This document shows positions 29,900 to 38,519 of a stretch of DNA of 64,000 nucleotides, piece by piece (within the stretch, counting starts at the first letter, position 1; each line of letters begins with the position of its first letter). This DNA comes from Akkermansia muciniphila. Its GTDB lineage: Bacteria; Verrucomicrobiota; Verrucomicrobiia; Verrucomicrobiales; Akkermansiaceae. Both the position numbers and the translations under genes were made by a program. The notes beneath the pieces were generated by a model. The model was given only the letters and a program-made list of their open reading frames with translations. It was not told the origin of the DNA and ran no database searches. The stretch spans positions 40,730-104,729 of the forward strand of contig CAMCYK010000001.1 of the NCBI GenBank assembly GCA_945883695.1. The letters run 5' to 3'.

Positions 29900-31174
29900 T
29901 CAGAGGATCTCGGTTTCGTCGCGGTTCATCCGGGCGTTCTCGAAGGCTTCTTCGGTGATCAGGCCCTGGCGCATCAGGCGGCGCAGGTTGGCGTCCCATT
30001 CGATGCTGCCGGCGCGGCGGATCACGTCCTCCAGCGAGCGGGCGCCGCCGTCGTAGTTGGCGATGGCGGAGGAAACGGCGTCGTCGTTGTTCTGCAGGAA
30101 TTCGTAGGTGAGGACCCGGCGCTGGATGCCGTTGAGGAGGCCCTGGGAGTGGATGAAGATCAGGATTTCCGACAGTCGCGAGAGGATCGAGGCGTGGTTT
30201 TCCTTCGGGTAGAGTTCGAGGATACGGCCGATGGTCTTGACCGCGCCGGTGGTGTGCAGGGTGGAGAGGACCAGGTGACCGGTCTGGGCGGCCTCCATGC
30301 AGGTCTCCATCGCCTCGCGGTCGCGGAGTTCCCCGAGCAGGATGACGTGGGGCGCCTTGCGGAGGACGTCCTTGAGGCCCTGGCGGTAGGAGTGGACGTC
30401 GCGTCCGACTTCCTGCTGGGTGACCACGCTGGGGCAGGGGATGCGGCGGCCCGGGTATTCGGGATCCTCCATGTCATCCGGATACTGGTATTCGATGGGG
30501 TCTTCCACGGTAACCACGTGTTTGCCGTGGTTGCGCCGGAGCCAATCGATCAGGGCGGCGAGGGTGGTCGACTTGCCGGAACCGGTCGGGCCGGTGACCA
30601 GGCACAGGCCGGCCCGCTTCAGCACCGCCTGGCGGAGCACCGTGTTGGTGTCGGCATCGATCCCGAGGCTTTCGAGTTCCGGGATGTAGTCGTTGAGGAT
30701 ACGGCAGGTTACCCCGAGGCCGGAGGAGCTGAGGTGGGCCTGGATACGGAGGCGGCCGGAGCGCTCGCCATTGTTGCCCATCGGGATGCCGTCGCAGGAG
30801 AAGTCGGCGACCTTGCGCTCCGCGAAGTCACGGATGGCGGCGTTGATCTTGTCCTCGACGCGGAGGTGGAGGTTGTCGTCCTCGCCGAAGCCGTGGCTGG
30901 CGCTCTCGCGGTTGCTGATGAGTTCCTTGAGGATCTCATCCATGTGGCGGGCGGTGAGGATGCCCAGGAAATCCAGTTTTTCGACGCCCTTGTTGGTATG
31001 GATATAAACCGGGCGTTCGGCGCGCATCTGGATGTCCGACGCCCGGACTTCCTTGCAGACGCGGAAGATGATCGCCAGCAGGGTGGCGCCGTTCATGTCC
31101 GCTGCGAAGCGCGGAGCTGCCGCCGGGGCATTGCTGACCGGAAGTGGCGGTGGTTCGTGAACGGCGGTGAACAT
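29900..31174 (-). CDS. pilT: PilT-family twitching/retraction ATPase
   Basis: ASDIQMRAERPVYIH, LVTGPTGSGKSTTLAALIDWL, VEDPIEYQY, HVILLGELRDREAMETCMEAAQTGHLVLSTLHTTGAVKTIGRILELYP. Confidence 0.92.
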   Translation of the reverse strand: MFTAVHEPPPLPVSNAPAAAPRFAADMNGATLLAIIFRVCKEVRASDIQMRAERPVYIHTNKGVEKLDFLGILTARHMDEILKELISNRESASHGFGEDDNLHLRVEDKINAAIRDFAERKVADFSCDGIPMGNNGERSGRLRIQAHLSSSGLGVTCRILNDYIPELESLGIDADTNTVLRQAVLKRAGLCLVTGPTGSGKSTTLAALIDWLRRNHGKHVVTVEDPIEYQYPDDMEDPEYPGRRIPCPSVVTQQEVGRDVHSYRQGLKDVLRKAPHVILLGELRDREAMETCMEAAQTGHLVLSTLHTTGAVKTIGRILELYPKENHASILSRLSEILIFIHSQGLLNGIQRRVLTYEFLQNNDDAVSSAIANYDGGARSLEDVIRRAGSIEWDANLRRLMRQGLITEEAFENARMNRDETEIL

Positions 31175-31226
31175 GGGAGGGTGGTTTGAAAAGGTGAAAG
31201 CTGAGATGTTAAAAACAGGGAGCGGC

Positions 31227-32096
31227 TCAGCGGGAGAGGGATGCCTGGTCGGGCGTGGTGGAGGAGAGGCGGCGGATAGTGGCTTCGGCAGCGTCGCGGA
31301 CCTTGGTGACGAAGGCGAGGCGCTCGAGCATTTCGTCCTGACGGGCGGGCGAGAGGTTCTGGAAGTCGCCGCTTTCAATCCAGCGGGACCCCAATTCGCG
31401 ATGGCGGGCGAGCGCCTGGTCGAGCAAGCGGAGTTGCTGGCTCATCTGGTCGATGCTGTGATTGTCCCGGTGCTGGAACATCAGCTCGAGGATGTTGCCG
31501 GCGGCCGAGGCGGCGGTGAGGGCGGGACGGGGGTCGGACTGTTCGCGCAAGGAGTAGTCGATGGTCAGGCCGGCGAGCATCAGGACCCGTTCGGTCAGCA
31601 CCGGGCGGGTGCCGACGGCGGGTTCGGTCAGGAAGAGATGATACGAGTTGTAATTCGCGTAGTTGGAGGGATCCAGCTCGTAGGCGAAGAGCAGACGGTC
31701 CTCGACCTGGCGCCGCAGGTAAAACTTGTGGCCCTCGCTGGCGGGGCGCGGGTTGGTGCGCTCGGTCACGGCGCTTTCGATCCGCGAGATGAACGACGCT
31801 TCCCGCGAGGGCGCCTGGTCGCCGGCATCACAGGTTTCGGCAGCCGTCCCGTGGTCATGACCACAATCGCCGCATTTCTTCGTGCCGGTCCGGGCCTCGG
31901 CACCGTGCCAGTCGGCATCGATGCCGCCTTGCACCGCAAGCGCGATGACCTGGCCGTAGGGGCTCATTTTCAAGCCCAGCGGATTCGGGCGGTAGTCGAA
32001 ATCCCCGCCCGAGGCCAGCCGCGCGGCACCGTAGGACCACAGCGCCACGCCGGAGACGGCGAGCGAGAGGTTGATCACGATGTTGCGGAGATTCAT
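31227..32096 (-). CDS. Hypothetical protein with CGDCGHDH cysteine/histidine motif
   Basis: MNLRNIVINLSLAVSGVALWSYGAA N-terminal TM; in operon context. Confidence 0.6.
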   Translation of the reverse strand: MNLRNIVINLSLAVSGVALWSYGAARLASGGDFDYRPNPLGLKMSPYGQVIALAVQGGIDADWHGAEARTGTKKCGDCGHDHGTAAETCDAGDQAPSREASFISRIESAVTERTNPRPASEGHKFYLRRQVEDRLLFAYELDPSNYANYNSYHLFLTEPAVGTRPVLTERVLMLAGLTIDYSLREQSDPRPALTAASAAGNILELMFQHRDNHSIDQMSQQLRLLDQALARHRELGSRWIESGDFQNLSPARQDEMLERLAFVTKVRDAAEATIRRLSSTTPDQASLSR

Positions 32097-32134
32097 GGAG
32101 CCTTGGAGAGAGAGAGGGAGGGAAGATTGAGAAA

Positions 32135-32902
32135 TCAGGCGGTGGCGCGGACGCGGAAGACGAGGCGGGAGATCACGGCGTGGACCAGCAGGATGCCGCC
32201 GAAGTAGGCGATCAGCAGGGGAAACTTGTCCCAGGCGATCGCGCCGAGCTTGTAGCGCAGGCGTTCGGTGGGATCGGCGAAGTGATAATGGGGCGAAGAG
32301 GCCCACAGCCATTTGAGCAGCGCGCTGCTCTCGAGGTTCGCGAGGAGCTTGAGGTAGCCGACGCCGTAGAGGCCGTAGATCGCGAGGGCGCTGGAGGCGA
32401 GGAAACCGGTGATGCTGCCGAAGCGGGAGGCCACGGCGGCTGCGAGGGCAACCAGCGGCGCCATCACCAGCAGGAAAAGGATGGCATACTGGACATTGGT
32501 GGCCAGCCACATGGCCCGTTCGTCGGGCAGGGCGGGACTGGCGCCGAGGATGCAAATGGCCGCGGCAACGAAAGGCAGCGGGGCGAGATAGGTGAAAACC
32601 GAAAGCCACATCTCGAACAGCTGGCGGCCCGCGGAGACCCCGGTGGTGAGAAAGTATTCCCCGAGACCGGAGCGGGCATTGCTTTCGCCCTGCTTCGCGG
32701 CGGTGAAAAAGCCCCAGAACACGGCGGACAGCAGGGCCATCGCCCAGGTCGCCTGGGCGATCGCGGGCTTGAGCAGGGCGGGGTTCTCGGTGCCGCTCGA
32801 GATATACTGCAAGAGGAATGGCAGGACTCCCACGGCGAAGGCGCAGATCACCCACGACTTGCGTCGGAAAAGCGTGGCGGTGGTGAGGCGGTAAAGGCGC
32901 AT
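32135..32902 (-). CDS. ABC-2-type transporter permease
   Basis: Six hydrophobic segments, next to ABC ATPase gene. Confidence 0.75.
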   Translation of the reverse strand: MRLYRLTTATLFRRKSWVICAFAVGVLPFLLQYISSGTENPALLKPAIAQATWAMALLSAVFWGFFTAAKQGESNARSGLGEYFLTTGVSAGRQLFEMWLSVFTYLAPLPFVAAAICILGASPALPDERAMWLATNVQYAILFLLVMAPLVALAAAVASRFGSITGFLASSALAIYGLYGVGYLKLLANLESSALLKWLWASSPHYHFADPTERLRYKLGAIAWDKFPLLIAYFGGILLVHAVISRLVFRVRATA

Positions 32903-32907
32903 GGCGG

Positions 32908-33558
32908 TCAGTTCAGCTGTTGCTTGAGTTGGCTCCATGTCTGGTCGTTGCCGACCGTGTGGCGGATTCCCTCGCCTTGGATCACCAGGGCGCTCGGCAT
33001 GTTCATCGAGTCATAGTCGGGATGGCAGCTGACCAGCCGCAGGACCTGTTGGGAGCTCGCCCGCCAGATTCCTTCGAAGACTTCCCGCGCATAGGCGTCG
33101 AGGCCACTGAAGGGCTCGTCGAGCAACAGGATGTTCCCGCTTGCCGGATCGACGGAGTGTTCCGCGACGATGAGGTGGGTCTTGCGGCGGTTCCCGGTGG
33201 AAAGTTTGCCGTAGGGCTTGCGGACATCGAGCTCAAGCGAAGCGGCGAGATCGATCGCAGACTTGCGGCGGGCCGCCGGGATCATGGCTTTGAAAATGCC
33301 GGCGACCGTGATCTCCGGGTCGAAGCGCAGGTCTTCGGGAAGGTACTGGGTTTTGCCCTCCGCCACGAAAGTGCCCTTCATCTGTTTGAGGGTTTTGGCG
33401 AGCGTGCGGAGCAGCGTCGTTTTGCCGCGACCGTTGCGGGCAATCAGGAAGTGGGTTCCCCCGCTCAGCGAAATATCCTCAGCGGCGGAAGCAAGGGCCT
33501 GGCTGTAACCAATGGTCAGGCCGGCTTGGAGCTTCAACTGTGGGGACTTCGGATTCAT
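32908..33558 (-). CDS. ABC transporter ATP-binding protein (divergent motifs)
   Basis: ARNGRGKTTLL (Walker A variant), KLSTGNRRKTHLIVAEH (signature variant), ILLLDEPFSGLD, SCHPDYD H-loop. Confidence 0.85.
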   Translation of the reverse strand: MNPKSPQLKLQAGLTIGYSQALASAAEDISLSGGTHFLIARNGRGKTTLLRTLAKTLKQMKGTFVAEGKTQYLPEDLRFDPEITVAGIFKAMIPAARRKSAIDLAASLELDVRKPYGKLSTGNRRKTHLIVAEHSVDPASGNILLLDEPFSGLDAYAREVFEGIWRASSQQVLRLVSCHPDYDSMNMPSALVIQGEGIRHTVGNDQTWSQLKQQLN

Positions 33559-33651
33559 TCCAATGACGCTGATTTCGCTGCTGGTTCTAGTGATTTCGGC
33601 CAAGTATTCAAGATCAATTAAATATCGAGCGCTCCGTTGCTTCTGGTGTTA

Positions 33652-33680
33652 TTGATTTTTTTCTAAATTAGCAATAAATT
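33652..33680 (+). promoter_or_regulatory. Candidate sigma-70-like promoter in AT-rich divergent region
   Basis: TTGATT-17 nt-TAAATT within a markedly AT-rich stretch of an otherwise GC-rich window. Confidence 0.3.
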
Positions 33681-33896
33681 TTTGAACATTTTCAGAAGAA
33701 CTTGGTCATCAACGGTTAGAAGAGGTCAGCAAAGGTGTCCCAAAGCGGGTCTCCTGCTTGAAACTGCAACTTTGAAGCCTGGATCCGTCGTCCCGGGAGC
33801 GCGATTCTTCGGGGTGATCGGGCCATTCCGGGGATTTCCCGATTTTCCGCGTGACGCTGGGGGGACCCCTGTTACAACCCGCGCACCGAGCAAAGC

Positions 33897-34892
33897 ATGG
33901 GAGGAAAGCTGACTTACCAGCAGGCCGGAGTGGACACGCGAAGAGCGGCCGCCCTGGTGGGTGATATCAAAGGGCACGTGGCACGCACGCAGCAGAACCG
34001 TAAGCTTCTCGGAGCATTCGGACTGTTCGCCGCCTGCTACGATCTGAGTTCCTACCGGGAGCCGGTGATCGTCACCGGCTGCGACGGTGTCGGGACCAAG
34101 CTCGAACTGCTGCTGGAGCACGACCTGCTCGAAACGGCGGGGAAGGATCTGGTGGCGATGAGCGTGAACGACATCCTCACCACCGGCGGCGATCCTTTGC
34201 TGTTCCTCGACTACATCGGCATCGCCGCGCTGGATGAGGAGAAGATCACCCGGCTGATCGGCGGCATGTGCGACTACCTGGCGGACTGCGATTGCATCCT
34301 GGCCGGGGGCGAAACCGCGGAGATGCCCGGAATCGTGCCGCCGGACGTGATCGAGCTCTCCGGCTTCTGCATCGGCTGCGCCGAGAAGCCGGAGCTGGTG
34401 GATCCCACCACCTTGCAAGTCGGCGACGTGCTGGTCGGCTACCCGTCGAACAGCATCCACGCCAACGGCTGGAGCCTGGTGCGGCGCGTTTTGAGCGAGC
34501 ACCCGGGCTGTGTCAGCGAGCAGGAGCTGCTCGGCTTCTTGAAGCCGACCCGCCTCTATCACGATGTGGTCCGCGACATCAAGGCGGCCGGGGTCAAGCC
34601 CAAGGCCTACGCCCATATCACCGGCGGCGGGCTGCCTGAAAACCTCGAACGGCTGTTCCGCGGCTTCGGGGCGGATCTGGAGATTCCGCGCTGGGAGCTG
34701 CCCGGCATTGACAAGCTGTTGGCCCACGTCGACAGCGAGGACCGCTTCCACACTTTCAATATGGGCATCGGCTGGGTGGCCATCGTCGCGGCCGAGCAGG
34801 CGGACGCGATCCTGGCCGCCGGTCCGGGCGGCACCATCCTGGGCCGCCTGGTTGACGCCGAGGGTGTCCGGGTGAAAGTCCGCGGCGAGTGA
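33897..34892 (+). CDS. purM: Phosphoribosylformylglycinamidine cyclo-ligase
   Basis: TGCDGVGTKLELL, AMSVNDILTTGGDPLLFLDYI, LAGGETAEMPGIV, AHITGGGLPENLERLF, FNMGIGWVAIV. Confidence 0.95.
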   Translation: MGGKLTYQQAGVDTRRAAALVGDIKGHVARTQQNRKLLGAFGLFAACYDLSSYREPVIVTGCDGVGTKLELLLEHDLLETAGKDLVAMSVNDILTTGGDPLLFLDYIGIAALDEEKITRLIGGMCDYLADCDCILAGGETAEMPGIVPPDVIELSGFCIGCAEKPELVDPTTLQVGDVLVGYPSNSIHANGWSLVRRVLSEHPGCVSEQELLGFLKPTRLYHDVVRDIKAAGVKPKAYAHITGGGLPENLERLFRGFGADLEIPRWELPGIDKLLAHVDSEDRFHTFNMGIGWVAIVAAEQADAILAAGPGGTILGRLVDAEGVRVKVRGE

Positions 34893-34905
34893 TCCCGAGC
34901 GAACG

Positions 34906-36831
34906 ATGAGCGACTTCCTCACCCACGAATGCGGAATCGCCGCCGTCCGGCTCCGCAAACCGCTGGCATATTACCACGATCGCTACGGCACCGCGCTGTG
35001 GGGGTTCCAGAAGCTGTTCCTGCTGATGGAGAAGCAGCACAACCGGGGCCAGGACGGCATCGGGATCGGCTGCACCAAACTCGACATGCCGCTGGGCCAG
35101 CCCTACGTGTTCCGTCGCCGCGACAGCGAGCGGGACGGTTTGGCGAACGTGTTCCGGAAGGAAATGAAAACCTTCCACAAGATGGTGCGGAAGGGCGTGT
35201 TGAGTCCGGACCATCCCGACAGCATCAAGGAACACTACGATTTCGGCGGGGAAGTACTGATCGGCCACTTGCGCTACGGCACTTCCGGCGAGTTCGACGA
35301 AGGCTCCTGCCATCCGTATCTGCGCCGCAGCAACTGGCCGACCCGCACGCTCATGGTCATGGGCAATTTCAACATGACCAACGCCGCGGCGCTCAACCAG
35401 GTGCTGATCGAGCGCGGCCAGCACCCGGTCTTCGGCACCGACACCCAGACGGTGCTCGAGGAGATCGGGTTCCATCTCGACGAAGCGCATACCGATCTCT
35501 ACCGCAAGCTCCGCGACGAAGGGGTGGACGGCCGCGACATGCCGGAGCGGATTTCAGCCCAGCTCGACCTCGCCCGCATCGTGGGCGAGTCGGCCCAGGC
35601 GTGGGACGGCGGTTATTCGATCTGCGGGGTGGTGGGCAATGGCGACATGTTCGTCATGCGGGACCCCCGCGGGATCCGGCCCTGCCACATGCTGGTGACC
35701 GACGACGTGATCGCCTTCGCCTCCGAGCGGGTGCCGCTGATGACCGTGTTCGAAGCCGACGCCTCGCAGGTCAAGGCGGTCGATCCCGGCAGCATTATTA
35801 CGATCAAGGCGGACGGCACCTTCAGCGATATCCAGTTCTCACCGCCCCAGCGCTACACGCCTTGCTCGTTCGAGAAGATCTACTTCTCGCGCGGCAACGA
35901 CCCCCAGATCTACCGCGAGCGGAAGGCGATGGGAGCCTCGCTGGTGACGCAGGTGGTCGAGGCGATCGGCGGCAGCTTTGACAAGTCGGTCTTTTCCTTC
36001 ATTCCGAACACCGCCGAGACCGCGTATTACGGCCTGATGGACGGCCTCCGTCTCTACCGGCGGCAGGAAGTCCGCTCCGCGATCCTCGAGGCGCAGGCCG
36101 AGGGAACCCTCACCCCGGAATTGCTGGACGACCTGATTTTGCGGAACTGGCCGCGCGGCGAGAAAATCGCCCACAAGGACATCAAGATGCGGACCTTCAT
36201 CGCCCAGGAAAAAGGCCGCGACCAGTTGGTTTCGCACGTCTACGACATCACCTACGGGGTGGTGCGCCCGGATGACGCGCTGGTGGCGCTGGACGACTCG
36301 ATCGTCCGCGGGACCACCCTGAAAAAGTCGATTCTCAAGATCCTCGCCCGCACCTCGCCGCGCAAGATCGTCGTCTGTTCGACCGCCCCGCAAATCCGCT
36401 ATCCGGATTGCTACGGCATCGACATGTCGGAGCTGGGCAAGTTCATCGCGTTCCAAGCGGCGGTCGCCTTGCACCGGAGGGCCGGCCGCCAGTCGCTGCT
36501 CGACCGGATCTACGATGAATGTCGTAGCGAGCTTGCCAAGCCGGCCGCGCTGATGACCAACCGGGTGAAAGGCGTCTACGAAGCCTTCACCGACACCGAG
36601 GTTTCCGGCGAAATCAGCCGCATGGTCACGCCTGAGGACATGGACTGGGACGGCGAGGTGGACGTGATCTTCCAGACCATCGAGAACCTGCGGGCCTCGA
36701 TCAAGGGGCCTTGCGGCGATTGGTATTTCACCGGCGACTATCCGACCGCCGGTGGCTACTCGATGGTCAATTCGGCCTACGTCCGGTGGTATGAGGGGGT
36801 CGGCGGCCGAAGCTACGGGCTTCAGCTTTGA
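34906..36831 (+). CDS. purF: Amidophosphoribosyltransferase, long form (641 aa)
   Basis: HECGIAAV near N-terminus (nucleophile Cys), QHNRGQDGIGI, GHLRYGTSG, PRGIRPC, DDSIVRGTTLKK PRPP loop. Confidence 0.92.
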   Translation: MSDFLTHECGIAAVRLRKPLAYYHDRYGTALWGFQKLFLLMEKQHNRGQDGIGIGCTKLDMPLGQPYVFRRRDSERDGLANVFRKEMKTFHKMVRKGVLSPDHPDSIKEHYDFGGEVLIGHLRYGTSGEFDEGSCHPYLRRSNWPTRTLMVMGNFNMTNAAALNQVLIERGQHPVFGTDTQTVLEEIGFHLDEAHTDLYRKLRDEGVDGRDMPERISAQLDLARIVGESAQAWDGGYSICGVVGNGDMFVMRDPRGIRPCHMLVTDDVIAFASERVPLMTVFEADASQVKAVDPGSIITIKADGTFSDIQFSPPQRYTPCSFEKIYFSRGNDPQIYRERKAMGASLVTQVVEAIGGSFDKSVFSFIPNTAETAYYGLMDGLRLYRRQEVRSAILEAQAEGTLTPELLDDLILRNWPRGEKIAHKDIKMRTFIAQEKGRDQLVSHVYDITYGVVRPDDALVALDDSIVRGTTLKKSILKILARTSPRKIVVCSTAPQIRYPDCYGIDMSELGKFIAFQAAVALHRRAGRQSLLDRIYDECRSELAKPAALMTNRVKGVYEAFTDTEVSGEISRMVTPEDMDWDGEVDVIFQTIENLRASIKGPCGDWYFTGDYPTAGGYSMVNSAYVRWYEGVGGRSYGLQL

Positions 36832-37370
36832 TCCGGCGGGTTGGAGTGGCGCCTGTCCAGCGGCATCGTGGAGTTGGCTCGCGTGCTTTTTAGCCACGGC
36901 GGAATCGCATCAATCACTGGAAGCTGAAGCTTCGGGGTATCGTGATCATCCGGTTCTAAAAAATTTCCACAAAGTTTGGAAATCGGTTGGAGCTGATTTC
37001 GATTGCTTCAGTAATGACGAGCTTCCTCCACTTCCAAACCTCCCCGACCGGCGCGCGAGTTCCGGGGGGTGCCTGCGGGACGGACGGGGATGGGGGACGG
37101 TTGAAGCTCGTCGTGGCACCGCGCGGTAGCGAAAGCGCCCCGGTGCCGACACTTTTCCAGATTTCGGCCCGCACGACGGGGGGGTACGGTCGCGATGACG
37201 AATCCAGTGACTTGGAACAGGGCCGGGTGGCCTTTTCCGAGCGCTGGCAAGTCCCGCGCCGTCTGTCAGCGGGCCGGTCGCACGGGACCGACACTTGTAG
37301 GCCGGGGGGTCTTATCAAGTGCCGGTCCCGACACATTTCCAGGTTGTCGGTCCAAGTAGTATTCAAGCGC

Positions 37371-37394
37371 CGCCGGAGCCGGGGGGCTCCGGCG
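37371..37394. repeat. Strong GC hairpin
   Basis: CGCCGGAGCC-gggg-GGCTCCGGCG perfect 10-bp stem. Confidence 0.6.
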
Positions 37395-37434
37395 CGCTGA
37401 ACCGACCATCACCCACTTTGCCGGTTGCTCAATA

Positions 37435-37490
37435 GACCGGGACGGACGATCCGGGGGGATCGGGGGCCGTCCCGGTCTTTTGCTTTTTCT
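37435..37490 (+). terminator. Rho-independent terminator
   Basis: GACCGGGACGG...CCGTCCCGGTC 11-bp perfect stem with internal GATCC/GGATC stem, followed by TTTTGCTTTTT. Confidence 0.8.
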
Positions 37491-37573
37491 GAAGTCGACA
37501 ACCCGTGCTCCGCCGCCCGTCAACCTTGACGCCGGGATAGGAACGACGAAGTGGACGACGAAAGTCGTCCGCT

Positions 37574-38428
37574 TCATTCCACCCCCGCCGGAAAAACCGG
37601 GCGGTGGGTGTATTCGGCGAAGCTGACCTTCCCATCGCCATTGCGGTCGGCTTCCGCGAAGATCGCCTCCAGCACGCCCGGGCCGGATGGACGCAGCACG
37701 GCGGTGAATTCGCCGAAGGTCAGGAAACCGTTGCCGTCGAAATCCAAGGTGTTGAAGGAAAGCCGGACCTCGTGGGCCTCCAGCACGCCGAGCGAGGCGG
37801 GCATGACCAGCGGCACGGATCCCTTGCGTGAGAATTCGGCGACCGAGAGCCCGCCGTCGCGGTTCTTGTCAGCACGGCGGAAGGCCTTGGCCTTGGTCGC
37901 TGCCGCGCCCGGGCGGCGGGCGGAAAACTCCGCGGGATCGAGGCTACCGTTGTCATTCGCATCCAGCGCTTCGAAGGCGACCGCGCAGCCGTCCTCGATG
38001 TCCGCGGCGAGCGCAGCCATTTTCTCCCTGCGCGACTGTTTCGGCGGTGCCGGAACACCGGTCTGAAAAATCACCGGATCGAGCTCGAACGCCGGGTCTT
38101 CGGGGTTGAGAACCGGATCGTCGTCGATACCCCCGGCGGTGTGATAAATCACCTCCGGGCCATCGCGCTTCAACCAATTCGGATCCCAGCCGCCGGGGAA
38201 CCAGTCGTCCGGCGCGGGATCTTCGATCACGTCGGGAACCTCGCCCGCGTCATCGTCTTCCGCCTCGTCCTGGTCGCCCGTTTCCTCGTCGTCAGCCGGC
38301 ATCTCATCATCCGACGGGACTTCCTTGTCGACCGGGACCAAGGGCAGGATGGACACGGAGTCCTGGGAAATCGCCGGGCAGGTGCCAAAGGCGATCAGGA
38401 AGGTGGAAAGCAACAAGGTGGGCTTCAT
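37574..38428 (-). CDS. Secreted EF-hand protein
   Basis: Signal peptide; four EF-hand loops DANDNGSLDPAEF, DKNRDGGLSVAEF, DFDGNGFLTFGEF, DRNGDGKVSFAEY; acidic region. Confidence 0.85.
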   Translation of the reverse strand: MKPTLLLSTFLIAFGTCPAISQDSVSILPLVPVDKEVPSDDEMPADDEETGDQDEAEDDDAGEVPDVIEDPAPDDWFPGGWDPNWLKRDGPEVIYHTAGGIDDDPVLNPEDPAFELDPVIFQTGVPAPPKQSRREKMAALAADIEDGCAVAFEALDANDNGSLDPAEFSARRPGAAATKAKAFRRADKNRDGGLSVAEFSRKGSVPLVMPASLGVLEAHEVRLSFNTLDFDGNGFLTFGEFTAVLRPSGPGVLEAIFAEADRNGDGKVSFAEYTHRPVFPAGVE

Positions 38429-38519
38429 GGTGGTGGGATGGGGATAGGTAGCCGGAAACGATCCGGGCACCATGCATGACGGGGACCGGCAGGCGTCCTT
38501 GGAAACAAGCGCGAAAATG

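Larger units (their letters stand above)
36832..37490 (+). other. Long non-coding intergenic region with multiple hairpins; candidate 3'UTR/ncRNA or REP graveyard
   Basis: No convincing ORF; three REP-like (C)CGG(T/-)NCCGACAC cores at 37140-37152, 37284-37294, 37321-37334; hairpin 37371-37394; terminator at the end. Confidence 0.45.

Noticed and set aside
20839-30056. Long plus-strand ORFs (20839-22014, 22301-23722, 24265-26205, 28305-30056)
   Set aside because: Shadow ORFs complementary to pilC, pilB, secretin and pilM-like genes; no recognisable motifs.
36956-37366. 136-aa minus-strand ORF (and other small ORFs) in the purF-downstream gap
   Set aside because: Composed of repeats and hairpin sequence, overlapping competing ORFs in all frames, no coding signature.
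36832-37490. RNase P RNA, tmRNA, 6S or SRP RNA
   Set aside because: None of the conserved sequence motifs of these RNAs was recognised in the region.
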